Assembly (NCBI RefSeq): GCF_000517125.1
Contig: NZ_KI912155.1
Coordinates: 63,707-127,706 of the forward strand
DNA length: 64,000 nt
Reading direction: 5' to 3'
From: Arthrobacter sp. MA-N2
GTDB taxonomy: Bacteria > Actinomycetota > Actinomycetes > Actinomycetales > Micrococcaceae
Part shown: piece by piece, positions 1 through 7,858 of the stretch
How the letters are laid out: each line of letters starts with the position of its first letter
Numbering within the stretch: position 1 is the stretch's first letter
The notes under the pieces: generated by a model
The model's input: the letters and a program-made list of their open reading frames with translations, nothing else
Told to the model about the DNA's origin: nothing
The model's database searches: none
Translations under genes and position numbers: made by a program

Positions 1-1231
1 TGACGACGGCGCCTTCCGGGGCCATGGAGCCGTGCAGGATGGTGATGCCGCCGGTCTTGTGGATCGGGTTGTCCAGGGCGCGCAGAATCTTGCCGTCCAG
101 GTCCGGCGGGTTGATGGAGGCCAGGTTCTCCGCGAGGGTCTTGCCCGTGACGGTCAGGCAGTCCCCGTGCAGCAGTCCGGCGTCGAGCAGTGCCTTCATG
201 ATGACCGGCACGCCGCCGATCCGGTCGACATCGGTCATCACATAGCGGCCGAAGGGCTTGAGGTCACCCAGGTGCGGGATCTTGTCGCCGATGCGGTTGA
301 AGTCATCCAGGGTCAGTTCGACCTCGGCTTCGCGGGCGATCGCGAGCAGGTGCAGGACCGCGTTGGTGGACCCGCCGAAGGCCATCGTGACGGCGATGGC
401 GTTCTCGAACGCCTTCTTGGTCATGATGTCCCTCGCGGTGATGCCGAGGCGGAGCAGGTTGACCACTGCCTCCCCGGACCTGCGGGCAAAATCATCACGA
501 CGGCGGTCTGCCGAGGGCGGGGCTGCAGAGCCCGGGAGGGACATGCCGAGCGCTTCGCCGATGCACGCCATGGTGTTGGCCGTGTACATGCCGCCGCAGG
601 CACCCTCGCCCGGGCAAATTGCGCGTTCGATGCGGTCCAGGTCGCCCTTGCTCATCTTGCCGGCAGCGCACGCACCCACGGCTTCGAAGGCGTCAATGAG
701 GGTGACTTCCTTCTCTGAGCCGTCCTCGAGTTTGACCCATCCGGGCATGATGGAACCGGCGTACAGGAAGACACTGGCCAGGTCCAGGCGGGCGGCAGCC
801 ATGAGCATGCCCGGAAGGGACTTGTCACAACCGGCCAGCAAAACGGAGCCGTCGATGCGTTCGGCCTGCATGACGGTCTCGACGGAGTCGGCAATGACTT
901 CGCGCGAAACCAGGGAGAAGTGCATGCCCTCGTGTCCCATGGAAATGCCGTCCGACACGGAAATAGTGCCGAACTGCATCGGAAACCCGCCGCCGGCGTG
1001 AACGCCTTCCTTGGCGCCCTGGGCGAGGCGGTTCAGCGAGAGGTTGCACGGCGTAATTTCGTTCCACGAACTCGCGACACCGATCTGGGGCTTGGCGAAG
1101 TCAGCATCGCCCATGCCTACGGCCCGGAACATGCCTCGCGCGGGAGCGGCATGAATGCCATCCGTTACCACCCGGCTACGTGGCTTGATGTCCGGCTGGC
1201 TGTCTGACGCAATGGGGGTGTGCTCACTCAT
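1..1231 (-). CDS. ilvD: Dihydroxy-acid dehydratase, N-terminal ~410 residues (runs off the left edge)
   Basis: Dehydrates 2,3-dihydroxy-3-methylvalerate and -isovalerate to the 2-keto acids in isoleucine, valine and leucine synthesis; cytosolic Fe-S enzyme. The minus-strand frame begins at the ATG complementary to 1229-1231 and stays open to base 1, so the C-terminal third lies outside the window. Family signatures are GCDKSLPG (Cys about 135), the later CPGEGACGG and an early Cys about 62, which are the expected cluster-ligand regions. A TAGACT box on the minus strand (1244-1239) sits 7 nt before the ATG with no Shine-Dalgarno sequence, so the transcript is probably leaderless. No other branched-chain amino acid gene is visible in the window. 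Confidence 0.96.
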   Translation of the reverse strand, partial: MSEHTPIASDSQPDIKPRSRVVTDGIHAAPARGMFRAVGMGDADFAKPQIGVASSWNEITPCNLSLNRLAQGAKEGVHAGGGFPMQFGTISVSDGISMGHEGMHFSLVSREVIADSVETVMQAERIDGSVLLAGCDKSLPGMLMAAARLDLASVFLYAGSIMPGWVKLEDGSEKEVTLIDAFEAVGACAAGKMSKGDLDRIERAICPGEGACGGMYTANTMACIGEALGMSLPGSAAPPSADRRRDDFARRSGEAVVNLLRLGITARDIMTKKAFENAIAVTMAFGGSTNAVLHLLAIAREAEVELTLDDFNRIGDKIPHLGDLKPFGRYVMTDVDRIGGVPVIMKALLDAGLLHGDCLTVTGKTLAENLASINPPDLDGKILRALDNPIHKTGGITILHGSMAPEGAVV

Positions 1232-1312
1232 GGGCACGAGTCTATGACTCTTGAGTTGTGGCCACGAGCACGGCGGGCGGGTGGAGGCAAATTCAGTGCT
1301 AATTCATCCAAT

Positions 1313-1353
1313 ATTTCATGCAAATAGTGGACAGCCATCCCAATGCATGAAAT
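1313..1353. repeat. 10-bp perfect inverted repeat between ilvD and the sunset-domain gene
   Basis: ATTTCATGCA at 1313-1322 is matched by its exact reverse complement TGCATGAAAT at 1344-1353, with 21 bp between. It lies about 80 bp upstream of the ilvD start and about 105 bp upstream of the next gene on the plus strand. The A+T-rich arms stand out against the surrounding GC-rich DNA. It could be a two-site operator or the base of a hairpin; no regulator is identified. Confidence 0.6.
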
Positions 1354-1457
1354 CTGCCGGGACGCCTCGAATCGATTGCCCGTGCTAGACAGCCCCGTGG
1401 CGCGGACGTAACGTCAAATCACGACACCTGTGCCACTCGAACAGAAGGGCTCCTCCC

Positions 1458-2465
1458 ATGGATTGGTTGATCTGGGTTATCGTCATTGTGTTGATCGTCG
1501 CGGTTGTCTGGTGGCTCTTGAGCCGCAACAGCGCGAAGTCTTCTTCGAGCGGCGCGGCAGGGTCCGCGCCGTCGCAAGCCGCCTCGTCACCAACCGCCGG
1601 ACAAGACTTGGCCGAGGAACGCACGGCGGCACGAGAGCCCGAAACCGTGCCGGCGTCCGAATCGAAACTCGCCACCGAACCCGCATCTGAACCGGGCGAC
1701 TCTGAACCGGGCGACTCTGAACCGGGCGACGTCGACGACTGGGAGCACCCTGTCCCACCCCACGCATCCGGGATGGACACCCCGCCAGAGTCACCAGCTG
1801 CCGGAAGCGTTCCCGGGGAGCCGATTTTCGACGAGCCCACGCTTGCAGAGCCCGTGCTGTCCGAGGAAGAAGCCCCCGAACAAGAAGCCCCCGAACAAGA
1901 AGCCCCCGGACAAGGCGCTCCCGAACCGGAGCCCGAAGGCGGCGTGACAGCCGACGACGTCACGCCGGCCGACGCGGGACCTTCCGGTCCCGCGTCCCCA
2001 GCGAGTCGCCTTGCGCCGGGCACCGGATCGGAAACACCTCAACCAGCCACCCCCGAGCAGCTGGCAGATAGGGCCGAATGGGAAGTCACATGGAGCGAAG
2101 GCGGCGCCCAGGGAGGTGCTGGCGCGCCGATCCACCACCACGAGTACACGGACCCGCATGCACCAACGCTTCCAGGTGCGGAATCCGCCGCGGCGGAAAC
2201 TGTCGACGCTGCTCCGGAATCCACTGACGCGGTTCCGCTGGGCGGGCATCTTGCCGCCGAGCAGCCGTATGGTGAGGGCTCGGCTGCTGCCGCCGCGGAT
2301 GGAAGCGGACCTGATGGCTATACCGTCAAGGGAAACGCCGACACCATGACCTACCACGATGAGGACAGTCCCTCCTACGACGAGGTCAAGGCCGAGGTCT
2401 GGTTCGTTTCGAGTGCCCACGCCGAAGCAGCCGGTTTCCGGCCGCCGCGGAGGAACCGGCGCTAA
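1458..2465 (+). CDS. Membrane-anchored low-complexity protein with C-terminal sunset-type domain
   Basis: The 335-residue product begins with one hydrophobic segment (about residues 4-21, rich in I, V, L and W) followed by a long linker rich in Ala, Pro, Glu, Ser and Gly. The last ~48 residues (YTVKGNADTMTYH, then DSPSYDEVKAEVWF, then AEAAGFRPPRR) match a short C-terminal module common in actinobacteria and called the sunset domain in protein-family annotation; its function is not established. The linker includes two small in-frame tandem repeats, encoding EPGDS-like and EAPEQ-like pentads. Probably anchored by the N-terminal helix; which side the tail faces cannot be told from sequence. Function unknown. 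Confidence 0.8.
   Translation: MDWLIWVIVIVLIVAVVWWLLSRNSAKSSSSGAAGSAPSQAASSPTAGQDLAEERTAAREPETVPASESKLATEPASEPGDSEPGDSEPGDVDDWEHPVPPHASGMDTPPESPAAGSVPGEPIFDEPTLAEPVLSEEEAPEQEAPEQEAPGQGAPEPEPEGGVTADDVTPADAGPSGPASPASRLAPGTGSETPQPATPEQLADRAEWEVTWSEGGAQGGAGAPIHHHEYTDPHAPTLPGAESAAAETVDAAPESTDAVPLGGHLAAEQPYGEGSAAAAADGSGPDGYTVKGNADTMTYHDEDSPSYDEVKAEVWFVSSAHAEAAGFRPPRRNRR
1689..1730 (+). repeat. 15-bp in-frame tandem repeat, about 2.8 copies
   Basis: The unit GAACCGGGCGACTCT occurs at 1689-1703 and 1704-1718, with a 12-base partial copy at 1719-1730. It encodes Glu-Pro-Gly-Asp-Ser repeats in the linker of the membrane-anchored protein and is likely to vary in copy number by slippage. Confidence 0.85.
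1869..1913 (+). repeat. 15-bp in-frame tandem repeat, 3 copies
   Basis: The unit GAAGCCCCCGAACAA occurs at 1869-1883 and 1884-1898, and with one substitution at 1899-1913. It encodes the Glu-Ala-Pro-Glu-Gln repeats of the same low-complexity linker. Confidence 0.85.
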
Positions 2466-2823
2466 TCGGAGCTATGACGGTCTGCGATTTTCCCGGCGTC
2501 GTGCCCGCAGGTGAAGATGGGCTGCCGGGACCGCGGACGGGCGGTTGAGCCTCCGCACGCCCGACGTCACCTTCCCCGGCATTCCCAAAGCCCCAACCCA
2601 CGACGGCGGATTTCTCACCGAGCGGCATGGAGCCGGACGGCACCCTGCGGGTCCGGAGCAACAACAAAAACCCTGATTTCGCGCCGCTCCTGAAGCCTCC
2701 CGGCCAAGGGCGGCCGAGGGGTTCAAGTCGATTTCACACTTCGGCAAGTGTCGTGTAGAGTTACATGTCGTTGCGGAGATCAACGAGGGAAGAAAAGCCT
2801 TCAGCTGATTGAATTCAACAGAT
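2466..2823. other. 358-bp gene-free stretch before the tRNA-Lys pair
   Basis: No open frame here has a credible start, codon pattern or family resemblance. The only element I can support is the tRNA promoter at its right end (2733-2761). Confidence 0.6.
2733..2761 (+). promoter_or_regulatory. Sigma-70-type promoter for the first tRNA-Lys gene
   Basis: TTCACA at 2733-2738 and TAGAGT at 2756-2761 are separated by exactly 17 bp and lie about 60 bp upstream of the tRNA. The spacing and the AT-rich -10 box fit an actinobacterial housekeeping promoter. The spacer contains a small hairpin, CACTTCGGCAAGTG. Confidence 0.6.
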
Positions 2824-2896
2824 GCACCTCTAGCTCAATTGGCAGAGCAATTGACTCTTAATCAATGGGTTCCGGGTTCAAGTCCCGGGGGGTGCA
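2824..2896 (+). tRNA. tRNA-Lys (anticodon CTT), copy 1
   Basis: A 73-nt cloverleaf. The acceptor stem GCACCTC pairs with GGGGTGC with one G-U pair, the anticodon stem TTGA/TCAA encloses loop CTCTTAA, and the T loop is GGTTCAAGTCC. The anticodon CTT reads AAG. The CCA end is encoded (2897-2899). Identical over the whole tRNA to the second copy 146 bp downstream. Confidence 0.97.
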
Positions 2897-2908
2897 CCAA
2901 AAGGAAGG

Positions 2909-2945
2909 ACCCTTGGGCGGCACTAGCCGCCCAAGGGTTATTTCT
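2909..2945 (+). terminator. Intrinsic terminator after tRNA-Lys copy 1
   Basis: A perfect 12-bp stem (CCCTTGGGCGGC at 2910-2921 with its complement at 2926-2937), a 4-nt loop, then a T-rich tract. It stands between the two tRNA copies. Confidence 0.9.
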
Positions 2946-2969
2946 TTGCGTCGTGAGCAACAAACAATT

Positions 2970-3042
2970 GCACCTCTAGCTCAATTGGCAGAGCAATTGA
3001 CTCTTAATCAATGGGTTCCGGGTTCAAGTCCCGGGGGGTGCA
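2970..3042 (+). tRNA. tRNA-Lys (anticodon CTT), copy 2
   Basis: Identical 73-nt tRNA-Lys gene with encoded CCA at 3043-3045. Only about 25 bp separate the end of the first terminator from this copy, and no convincing separate promoter is visible there, so expression may depend on read-through. Confidence 0.97.
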
Positions 3043-3051
3043 CCAAAAGGA

Positions 3052-3089
3052 AGATCCCTGGACGGCGAAACGCCCTCCAGGGATCTTTG
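3052..3089 (+). terminator. Intrinsic terminator after tRNA-Lys copy 2
   Basis: A 16-bp stem with one mismatch (3052-3067 against 3071-3086), an AAA loop, then TTTG. Its sequence differs from the first terminator although the tRNAs are identical, so the duplication did not include the terminator or the terminators have diverged. Confidence 0.88.
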
Positions 3090-3132
3090 TCGTTCGGCCG
3101 GCTCCGCACCGGATGAACGAGCGAGCCAAAGC

Positions 3133-3621
3133 TCAGTTGGAGACTTCCCCGGGCGCTCCGACTGATTCCGCGGCTGCGACAATGTCATGTACAACGGCCG
3201 AGGAATCACTGTTTGCCAGCTCACGCACCAAAGCCTGGAGTTCCCGCCGCAGCTTGGCCGTATCCACCGGAACAGGCGCAAGCACTTCACCTTCCAATTG
3301 CGTGGCGAGCCCGAGTGTACGCTCCCCCGCTTCGGTCAGGCTGACCACTTGGCTTCGACGGTCCGAGATGCTGCGCGTGCGGCTGATATGGCCGTGGGCC
3401 TCCAACCTGGTGAGCGTCTTGCCCATCGTCTGCGCCTGCACGCGAATAATCTGGGCGAGCATGGATTGGGTGGTGGGTCCCTTTACGGCAAGGACTTCCA
3501 TGACAATGACTCCGGCGTGAGTCAGCCCCATACCGCGCAGTTTCTCGTTCCAGGCGTGCTCCACGAGCCGCGCCGCTGTGGACAGCAGGCGCCCGGTGGG
3601 CCACCGTTCCATATCAGGCAT
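3133..3621 (-). CDS. MarR-family transcriptional regulator
   Basis: A 162-residue winged-helix repressor. The core reads LTHAGVIVMEVLAVKGPTTQ, then LAQIIRVQAQTMGKTLTRLE (recognition helix), then RTRSISDRRSQVVSLTEAG (the wing with the DRR signature). The start is set at the ATG at 3621 because a TATACT box (3634-3629 on the minus strand) lies 7 nt upstream, a leaderless arrangement; the frame stays open further upstream but that would run into the divergent peroxiredoxin gene. Divergent orientation with 114 bp between suggests it controls bcp, with peroxide or an aromatic or thiol ligand as possible signal. That link is inference. Confidence 0.9.
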   Translation of the reverse strand: MPDMERWPTGRLLSTAARLVEHAWNEKLRGMGLTHAGVIVMEVLAVKGPTTQSMLAQIIRVQAQTMGKTLTRLEAHGHISRTRSISDRRSQVVSLTEAGERTLGLATQLEGEVLAPVPVDTAKLRRELQALVRELANSDSSAVVHDIVAAAESVGAPGEVSN

Positions 3622-3735
3622 AAGGGCCAGTATATCGACCGCAATGAACAGCTTGCGCCCGGATTCAATTCGGGAAGCGGACAGCTCGTCATTATGCTGA
3701 GTGGGCGCGGACGAAAACGCAATAAGGAGCACATC

Positions 3736-4209
3736 TTGGCCGAACGACTTATTCCGGGTGATACTGCCCCCGATTTCACCCTGAAGGACCATCATGGCCA
3801 CGAGGTCGCCCTGGCCTCTTATCGTGGCCGCAATACAGTCATCTACTTCTACCCGGCGGCATCCACCCCGGCATGTGCACAACAGGCTTGTGATTTCCGC
3901 GACTCCCTTGCAGTCCTGCAGGCTGCCGGTTACGAGGTCCTTGGGGTCTCTCCGGACCCGGTGAAGGATCTGGAAAAGTTCGCGGCCGAGGAATCACTGA
4001 CGTTTCCCCTCCTGTCGGACGAAGGGCACCACGTGGCCGACGCGTATGCGGCGTGGGGTGAAAAGAAGAACTACGGCCGCACGTACCAAGGGCTGATCCG
4101 CTCAACCATCGTTGTCGACCCCGATGGCAAGGTGGCGGTGGCGCAGTACAACGTGCGTGCTACCGGCCATGTCGGAAAGCTCCTCAGGGACCTAAAGCTC
4201 AACAAGTAG
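3736..4209 (+). CDS. bcp: Bcp/PrxQ-type thioredoxin-dependent peroxiredoxin
   Basis: Reduces hydrogen peroxide and organic hydroperoxides using thioredoxin, in the cytosol. The 157-residue protein has the expected opening (GDTAPDFTLKDHHG) and active site TPACAQQACDF, with peroxidatic Cys47 and resolving Cys52 in the PrxQ alpha2 spacing. The start is the TTG at 3736: AAGGAG at 3724-3729 lies 6 nt upstream and the length then equals the family norm, while longer versions of the frame add unrelated sequence. Most bcp proteins have TPGC, so Ala at that place is a small variation. Divergent from the MarR gene. Confidence 0.93.
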   Translation: MAERLIPGDTAPDFTLKDHHGHEVALASYRGRNTVIYFYPAASTPACAQQACDFRDSLAVLQAAGYEVLGVSPDPVKDLEKFAAEESLTFPLLSDEGHHVADAYAAWGEKKNYGRTYQGLIRSTIVVDPDGKVAVAQYNVRATGHVGKLLRDLKLNK

Positions 4210-4262
4210 TTCCCTCTGCGCGGCGTCGTTCCGGGCTGGGACAGCCGGGGGCTAACCGCGGG

Positions 4263-4268
4263 TACAAT
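4263..4268 (+). promoter_or_regulatory. -10 box for tRNA-Leu
   Basis: TACAAT lies 59 bp before the mature tRNA 5' end. No good -35 hexamer is visible at 17 bp, so only the -10 is called. Confidence 0.45.
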
Positions 4269-4327
4269 AGAGGCCGGTATATGGCCCGGAGCACGAACTC
4301 TGCTTCCAGGCCAACGCACCGATGCCG

Positions 4328-4409
4328 GCGCGAGTGGTGAAATTGGCAGACACGCAGGATTTAGGTTCCTGTGCCTTCGGGCGTGGGGGTTCAAGTCCCC
4401 CCTTGCGCA
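4328..4409 (+). tRNA. tRNA-Leu (anticodon TAG)
   Basis: An 82-nt class II tRNA. The acceptor stem GCGCGAG pairs with CTTGCGC, the D loop is TGGTGAAATTGGCAGACA-like, the anticodon stem CAGGA/TCCTG encloses TTTAGGT, and there is a variable arm (TGCCTTCGGGCG) as expected for Leu. The anticodon TAG reads CUA and, with wobble, other CUN codons. The CCA end is not encoded, unlike the tRNA-Lys genes nearby. Confidence 0.96.
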
Positions 4410-4413
4410 CACA

Positions 4414-4453
4414 GGGAAGTGTCCCGGTCCTTGATCGGGGCACTTCCCGTTTT
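4414..4453 (+). terminator. Intrinsic terminator after tRNA-Leu
   Basis: A 13-bp stem (4414-4426 against 4436-4448, one T-G pair) followed by GTTTT. Confidence 0.9.
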
Positions 4454-4541
4454 CAGCCAGGACTCAGGGCCCTGAACTAGACTGGCCCGCGGCCCGGCTG
4501 CCGAGGGCCCCAGCCCGTCCGACTGCCTTGAGGGGACAAGA

Positions 4542-6209
4542 GTGGTAAGCAGCAAGCTTCGCCGAGTTACGCTCCAAATCGGCGCAGGCCTTCTGGCCGT
4601 GGCTTTGGCCTCGTGCACAGCCAATCCAGGACCTGCTCCGTCAACATCGGCCGGAAGCGGCACCCAGGCGGAGCCGAGCAAGACCTTCAACTTCGGCACT
4701 CCGTCGATGCCCCTGGGACTCGACCCTGCCCTGACGAACGACTCGGAGTCGTATCGCGTCACCCGGCAAGTGATGGAAGGCCTTGTGGGAGTCGACGCCT
4801 CCACCGGCCAGCCAACTCCGCTGCTGGCCACAGGGTGGTCGCAAGGGAATGACGGACTCAGCTACGACTTCACGCTGCGGTCAAAGGTCACCTTCCAGGA
4901 CGGAACCGCCTTTGACGCAGCCGCCGTGTGCAGCAACTTCAATCGTTGGTTCAACTTCCCGGCAACTCTTCGCCAGCAGGCACCGGGGATCCCCTTCAAG
5001 AGTGTCTTCAAGTCCTTCTCGGACGAGCCATCGCTGTCAATCTTCAAAAACTGCAAGGTTGTCTCTGGCGACCACGTCCAAATCAACCTGAGCAAGCCCT
5101 TCACCGGCTTCCTTCAAGCCCTGACCCTGCCTGCTTTCGCCATGTCTTCCCCAAAAGCCTTGGCTGAAGGCAATGCCAACCTCCTGGACAAAAAGCTGGG
5201 AGGGCAGCCGGCGTCGTCCTATGCTTCCCACCCGGTGGGTACAGGTCCTTACGCCTTCTCTTCGTGGACCGCAGACCGGATCACACTCACTAGCTACAAG
5301 GGATACTGGGGCGACCGTGGAGAGATAGCCACGGTCAATTTCATTCCCTTCGATTATCCGCAGGCCCGCCTCCAAGCCCTGCTTGCCGGCACCATCGACG
5401 GATACGACCTCGTCACCGCCGGTACCTTCGATCAACTGGTCAAGAAGGGGATGCAAATCGTCCAACGGGACCCGTTCTCCGTGATGTACCTCGGCATGAA
5501 CGAGTCCGTGGCGCCCCTTCAGAACCTTGGCGTGCGCCAGGCCATAGAGATGGCCATCGACAAGGACACCATCATCCACAAGTTCTTCATCGACAACACG
5601 TCTCCGGCGTCTCAATTCGTCCCACCCAAGCTGAGCGGCTTCAACAACAACGCCCCGTCCTTGGGATATGACCCCGGCAAGGCCAAGGAGCTGCTCGCCA
5701 AATCCGGCTACAAAGGCGAGGAACTCAAGTTCTACTACCCGCTCAACGTCACCCGCGCCTACCTTCCCACTCCGGAGAAGATCTACGCGGAGATCAGCGC
5801 AGAACTCACGGCCATCGGGCTGAACATCAAGCCAGTGCCTGTGAACTGGGATGACGGCTACCTCCAGAAGGTCCAATCCCCGGGGGACCATGCACTTCAT
5901 TTGCTCGGCTGGAATGGCGCCTACTCGGACCCGGACAACTTCGTTGGCACCCTTTTCGGTGAAAACAACGGCGAGTTCGGCTACAGCGATCCGCAGGTCT
6001 TTTCAAAAATCGACCGTGCACGGGGGCTCCCCGACGGCTCGGACCGCAATTCGCAGTACCAGACCATCAACGCCCAGATCGCTGCCACTGTCCCGGCAGT
6101 CCCGATCGCCTTCCCCATTTCGGCTTTGGCCCTGTCCGACCGTGTTGAAAAGTACCCCGCGTCGCCTGTCTTAAACGAAGTTTTTACAAACGTTCGTCTG
6201 AAGTCTTGA
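4542..6209 (+). CDS. Family 5 ABC-transporter substrate-binding lipoprotein (peptide/nickel type)
   Basis: Extracellular solute receptor for a DppA/OppA-type importer. The 555-residue precursor has a basic N-terminus, a hydrophobic stretch and the lipobox LASC, giving a lipid-modified Cys near residue 25. The mature part has family features such as [10 protein letters not shown] and the region [16 protein letters not shown]. The GTG at 4542 follows TTGAGGGGACAAGA, a good ribosome site. No permease or ATPase gene is adjacent, so it is an orphan receptor that must use components coded elsewhere. The ligand cannot be predicted; peptides are the default guess. Confidence 0.92.
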   Translation: MVSSKLRRVTLQIGAGLLAVALASCTANPGPAPSTSAGSGTQAEPSKTFNFGTPSMPLGLDPALTNDSESYRVTRQVMEGLVGVDASTGQPTPLLATGWSQGNDGLSYDFTLRSKVTFQDGTAFDAAAVCSNFNRWFNFPATLRQQAPGIPFKSVFKSFSDEPSLSIFKNCKVVSGDHVQINLSKPFTGFLQALTLPAFAMSSPKALAEGNANLLDKKLGGQPASSYASHPVGTGPYAFSSWTADRITLTSYKGYWGDRGEIATVNFIPFDYPQARLQALLAGTIDGYDLVTAGTFDQLVKKGMQIVQRDPFSVMYLGMNESVAPLQNLGVRQAIEMAIDKDTIIHKFFIDNTSPASQFVPPKLSGFNNNAPSLGYDPGKAKELLAKSGYKGEELKFYYPLNVTRAYLPTPEKIYAEISAELTAIGLNIKPVPVNWDDGYLQKVQSPGDHALHLLGWNGAYSDPDNFVGTLFGENNGEFGYSDPQVFSKIDRARGLPDGSDRNSQYQTINAQIAATVPAVPIAFPISALALSDRVEKYPASPVLNEVFTNVRLKS

Positions 6210-6288
6210 CGGCCCGCCGCAATTTCAGTTATGGGCCCACGCGGGGATATTCTGTGACAGCCAGTGCCGCCGCTATCGGAGATTGATC

Positions 6289-7794
6289 GTGACCTTCATT
6301 TCCAAGACACACCACGCTGACGTCGTCCTTATTGGGGGCGGGATCATGAGCGCCACCTTGGGTGCGTTCATCAAGCAGCTCGAACCCAACTGGACCATCT
6401 CCCTCTTTGAGCGGCTCGACGAAGCCGGCCTGGAAAGCTCCGGACCGTGGAACAACGCGGGAACCGGACACGCCGCGCTGTGTGAGCTTAATTACTCGCC
6501 CGCAGCAAAAGACGGCTCTGTTGACCCGTCCAAGGCCCTCCATATCAACGAGCAATTCCAGCTTTCCCGGCAGTTCTGGTCCCATCTGGTGGACAACAAG
6601 TTGATCGGCTCCCCCAAGGGTTTCATCAACACCGTTCCACACATGAGCTTCGTCATCGGCGACAAGCACGCGGACTTCCTCAAGAACCGCTACGAGGCCC
6701 TCAAGCCCAACACACTCTTCCGCAGCATGGAATACACGGAAGACCAAGCCCAGATCGCCAAGTGGGCTCCGCTGATCGTCAAGGGGCGCGACGCCAAGCA
6801 GCGCGTTGCCGCCACCCGCGCAGCGGAAGGCACCGACGTCGACTTCGGCGCCTTGACCCGCGAACTTACCGGCTACCTCGCCGGCAACGGCGTTGAAGTC
6901 AACTATGGCCACAACGTCACCAACATCCGCAAAGCGTCCGACGGCGGCTGGGACCTTTCCCTCAAGTACCCCGCCTCCGGCGAACATGGCCAGATCCACG
7001 CCAAGTTCGTCTTTGTCGGCGCCGGCGGCGGAGCGCTGCATCTGCTGCAGGCCTCGGGAATCCCGGAAAGCAAGGGCTACGGCGGTTTCCCCGTATCCGG
7101 GCAATTTTTCCGCTGCACCGACGAGGCAATCGCCCGCCAGCACAGCGCCAAGGTGTATGGCCAGGCTTCGGTGGGCGCCCCGCCCATGTCCGTGCCCCAC
7201 CTGGACACCCGCTACGTTGACGGCAAGCGTTCCCTGCTTTTTGGCCCGTACGCCGGTTTCTCCACCAACTTCCTGAAGACCAGCAGCTACTTGGACCTGC
7301 CGCTATCCATCCGCCCGGGCAACATCATCCCGATGTTGGCCGTGGCCAAGGACAACATGGACTTGACCGCTTACTTGATCAAGGAAGTGGCCAAGCGCCA
7401 CGACGCCAAGGTGGAGTCACTCCGCGAGTACTACCCCCAGGCCGACGGCGGCAACTGGGAACTGATCACCGCGGGCCAGCGCGTCCAGATCATCAAGAAG
7501 GACTCCAAGAAGGGCGGCGTGCTGCAGTTCGGCACGGAAGTCATCACGGCTCGCGACGGTTCAATCGGCGCACTGCTCGGTGCCTCCCCCGGAGCCTCCA
7601 CCGCCGTCCCCATCATGATCGAGATGCTTCAGCGGTCCTTCCCGAAGAATTTCAAGGGCTGGCAGTCCAAGCTCAAGGAAATGATGCCAGGGTACGGGGT
7701 CAGGCTGAACGAAAATCCGGAACTCGCCGCCGAGCTGGAAGCCAGTACTGCCCGTTCGCTGCAACTTGAGGCTGCGGACGCCGTTCAGCATTAG
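6289..7794 (+). CDS. mqo: Malate:quinone oxidoreductase
   Basis: Membrane-associated FAD enzyme that oxidises malate to oxaloacetate and passes electrons to the quinone pool, an alternative to NAD-dependent malate dehydrogenase. The N-terminus carries the dinucleotide-binding fold ([15 protein letters not shown]), followed by mqo hallmarks such as [16 protein letters not shown] and [11 protein letters not shown]; the total of about 501 residues is normal. The GTG at 6289 is preferred because CGGAGA lies about 7 nt before it; an in-frame TTG at 6283 would abut that ribosome site. It appears to be a single-gene unit. Confidence 0.97.
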   Translation: MTFISKTHHADVVLIGGGIMSATLGAFIKQLEPNWTISLFERLDEAGLESSGPWNNAGTGHAALCELNYSPAAKDGSVDPSKALHINEQFQLSRQFWSHLVDNKLIGSPKGFINTVPHMSFVIGDKHADFLKNRYEALKPNTLFRSMEYTEDQAQIAKWAPLIVKGRDAKQRVAATRAAEGTDVDFGALTRELTGYLAGNGVEVNYGHNVTNIRKASDGGWDLSLKYPASGEHGQIHAKFVFVGAGGGALHLLQASGIPESKGYGGFPVSGQFFRCTDEAIARQHSAKVYGQASVGAPPMSVPHLDTRYVDGKRSLLFGPYAGFSTNFLKTSSYLDLPLSIRPGNIIPMLAVAKDNMDLTAYLIKEVAKRHDAKVESLREYYPQADGGNWELITAGQRVQIIKKDSKKGGVLQFGTEVITARDGSIGALLGASPGASTAVPIMIEMLQRSFPKNFKGWQSKLKEMMPGYGVRLNENPELAAELEASTARSLQLEAADAVQH

Positions 7795-7858
7795 GAACCG
7801 TCCAGGCTACGGCCGGTTCGCGATACGAAACAGACCGTAGACCCCGGGAGACAATGCG

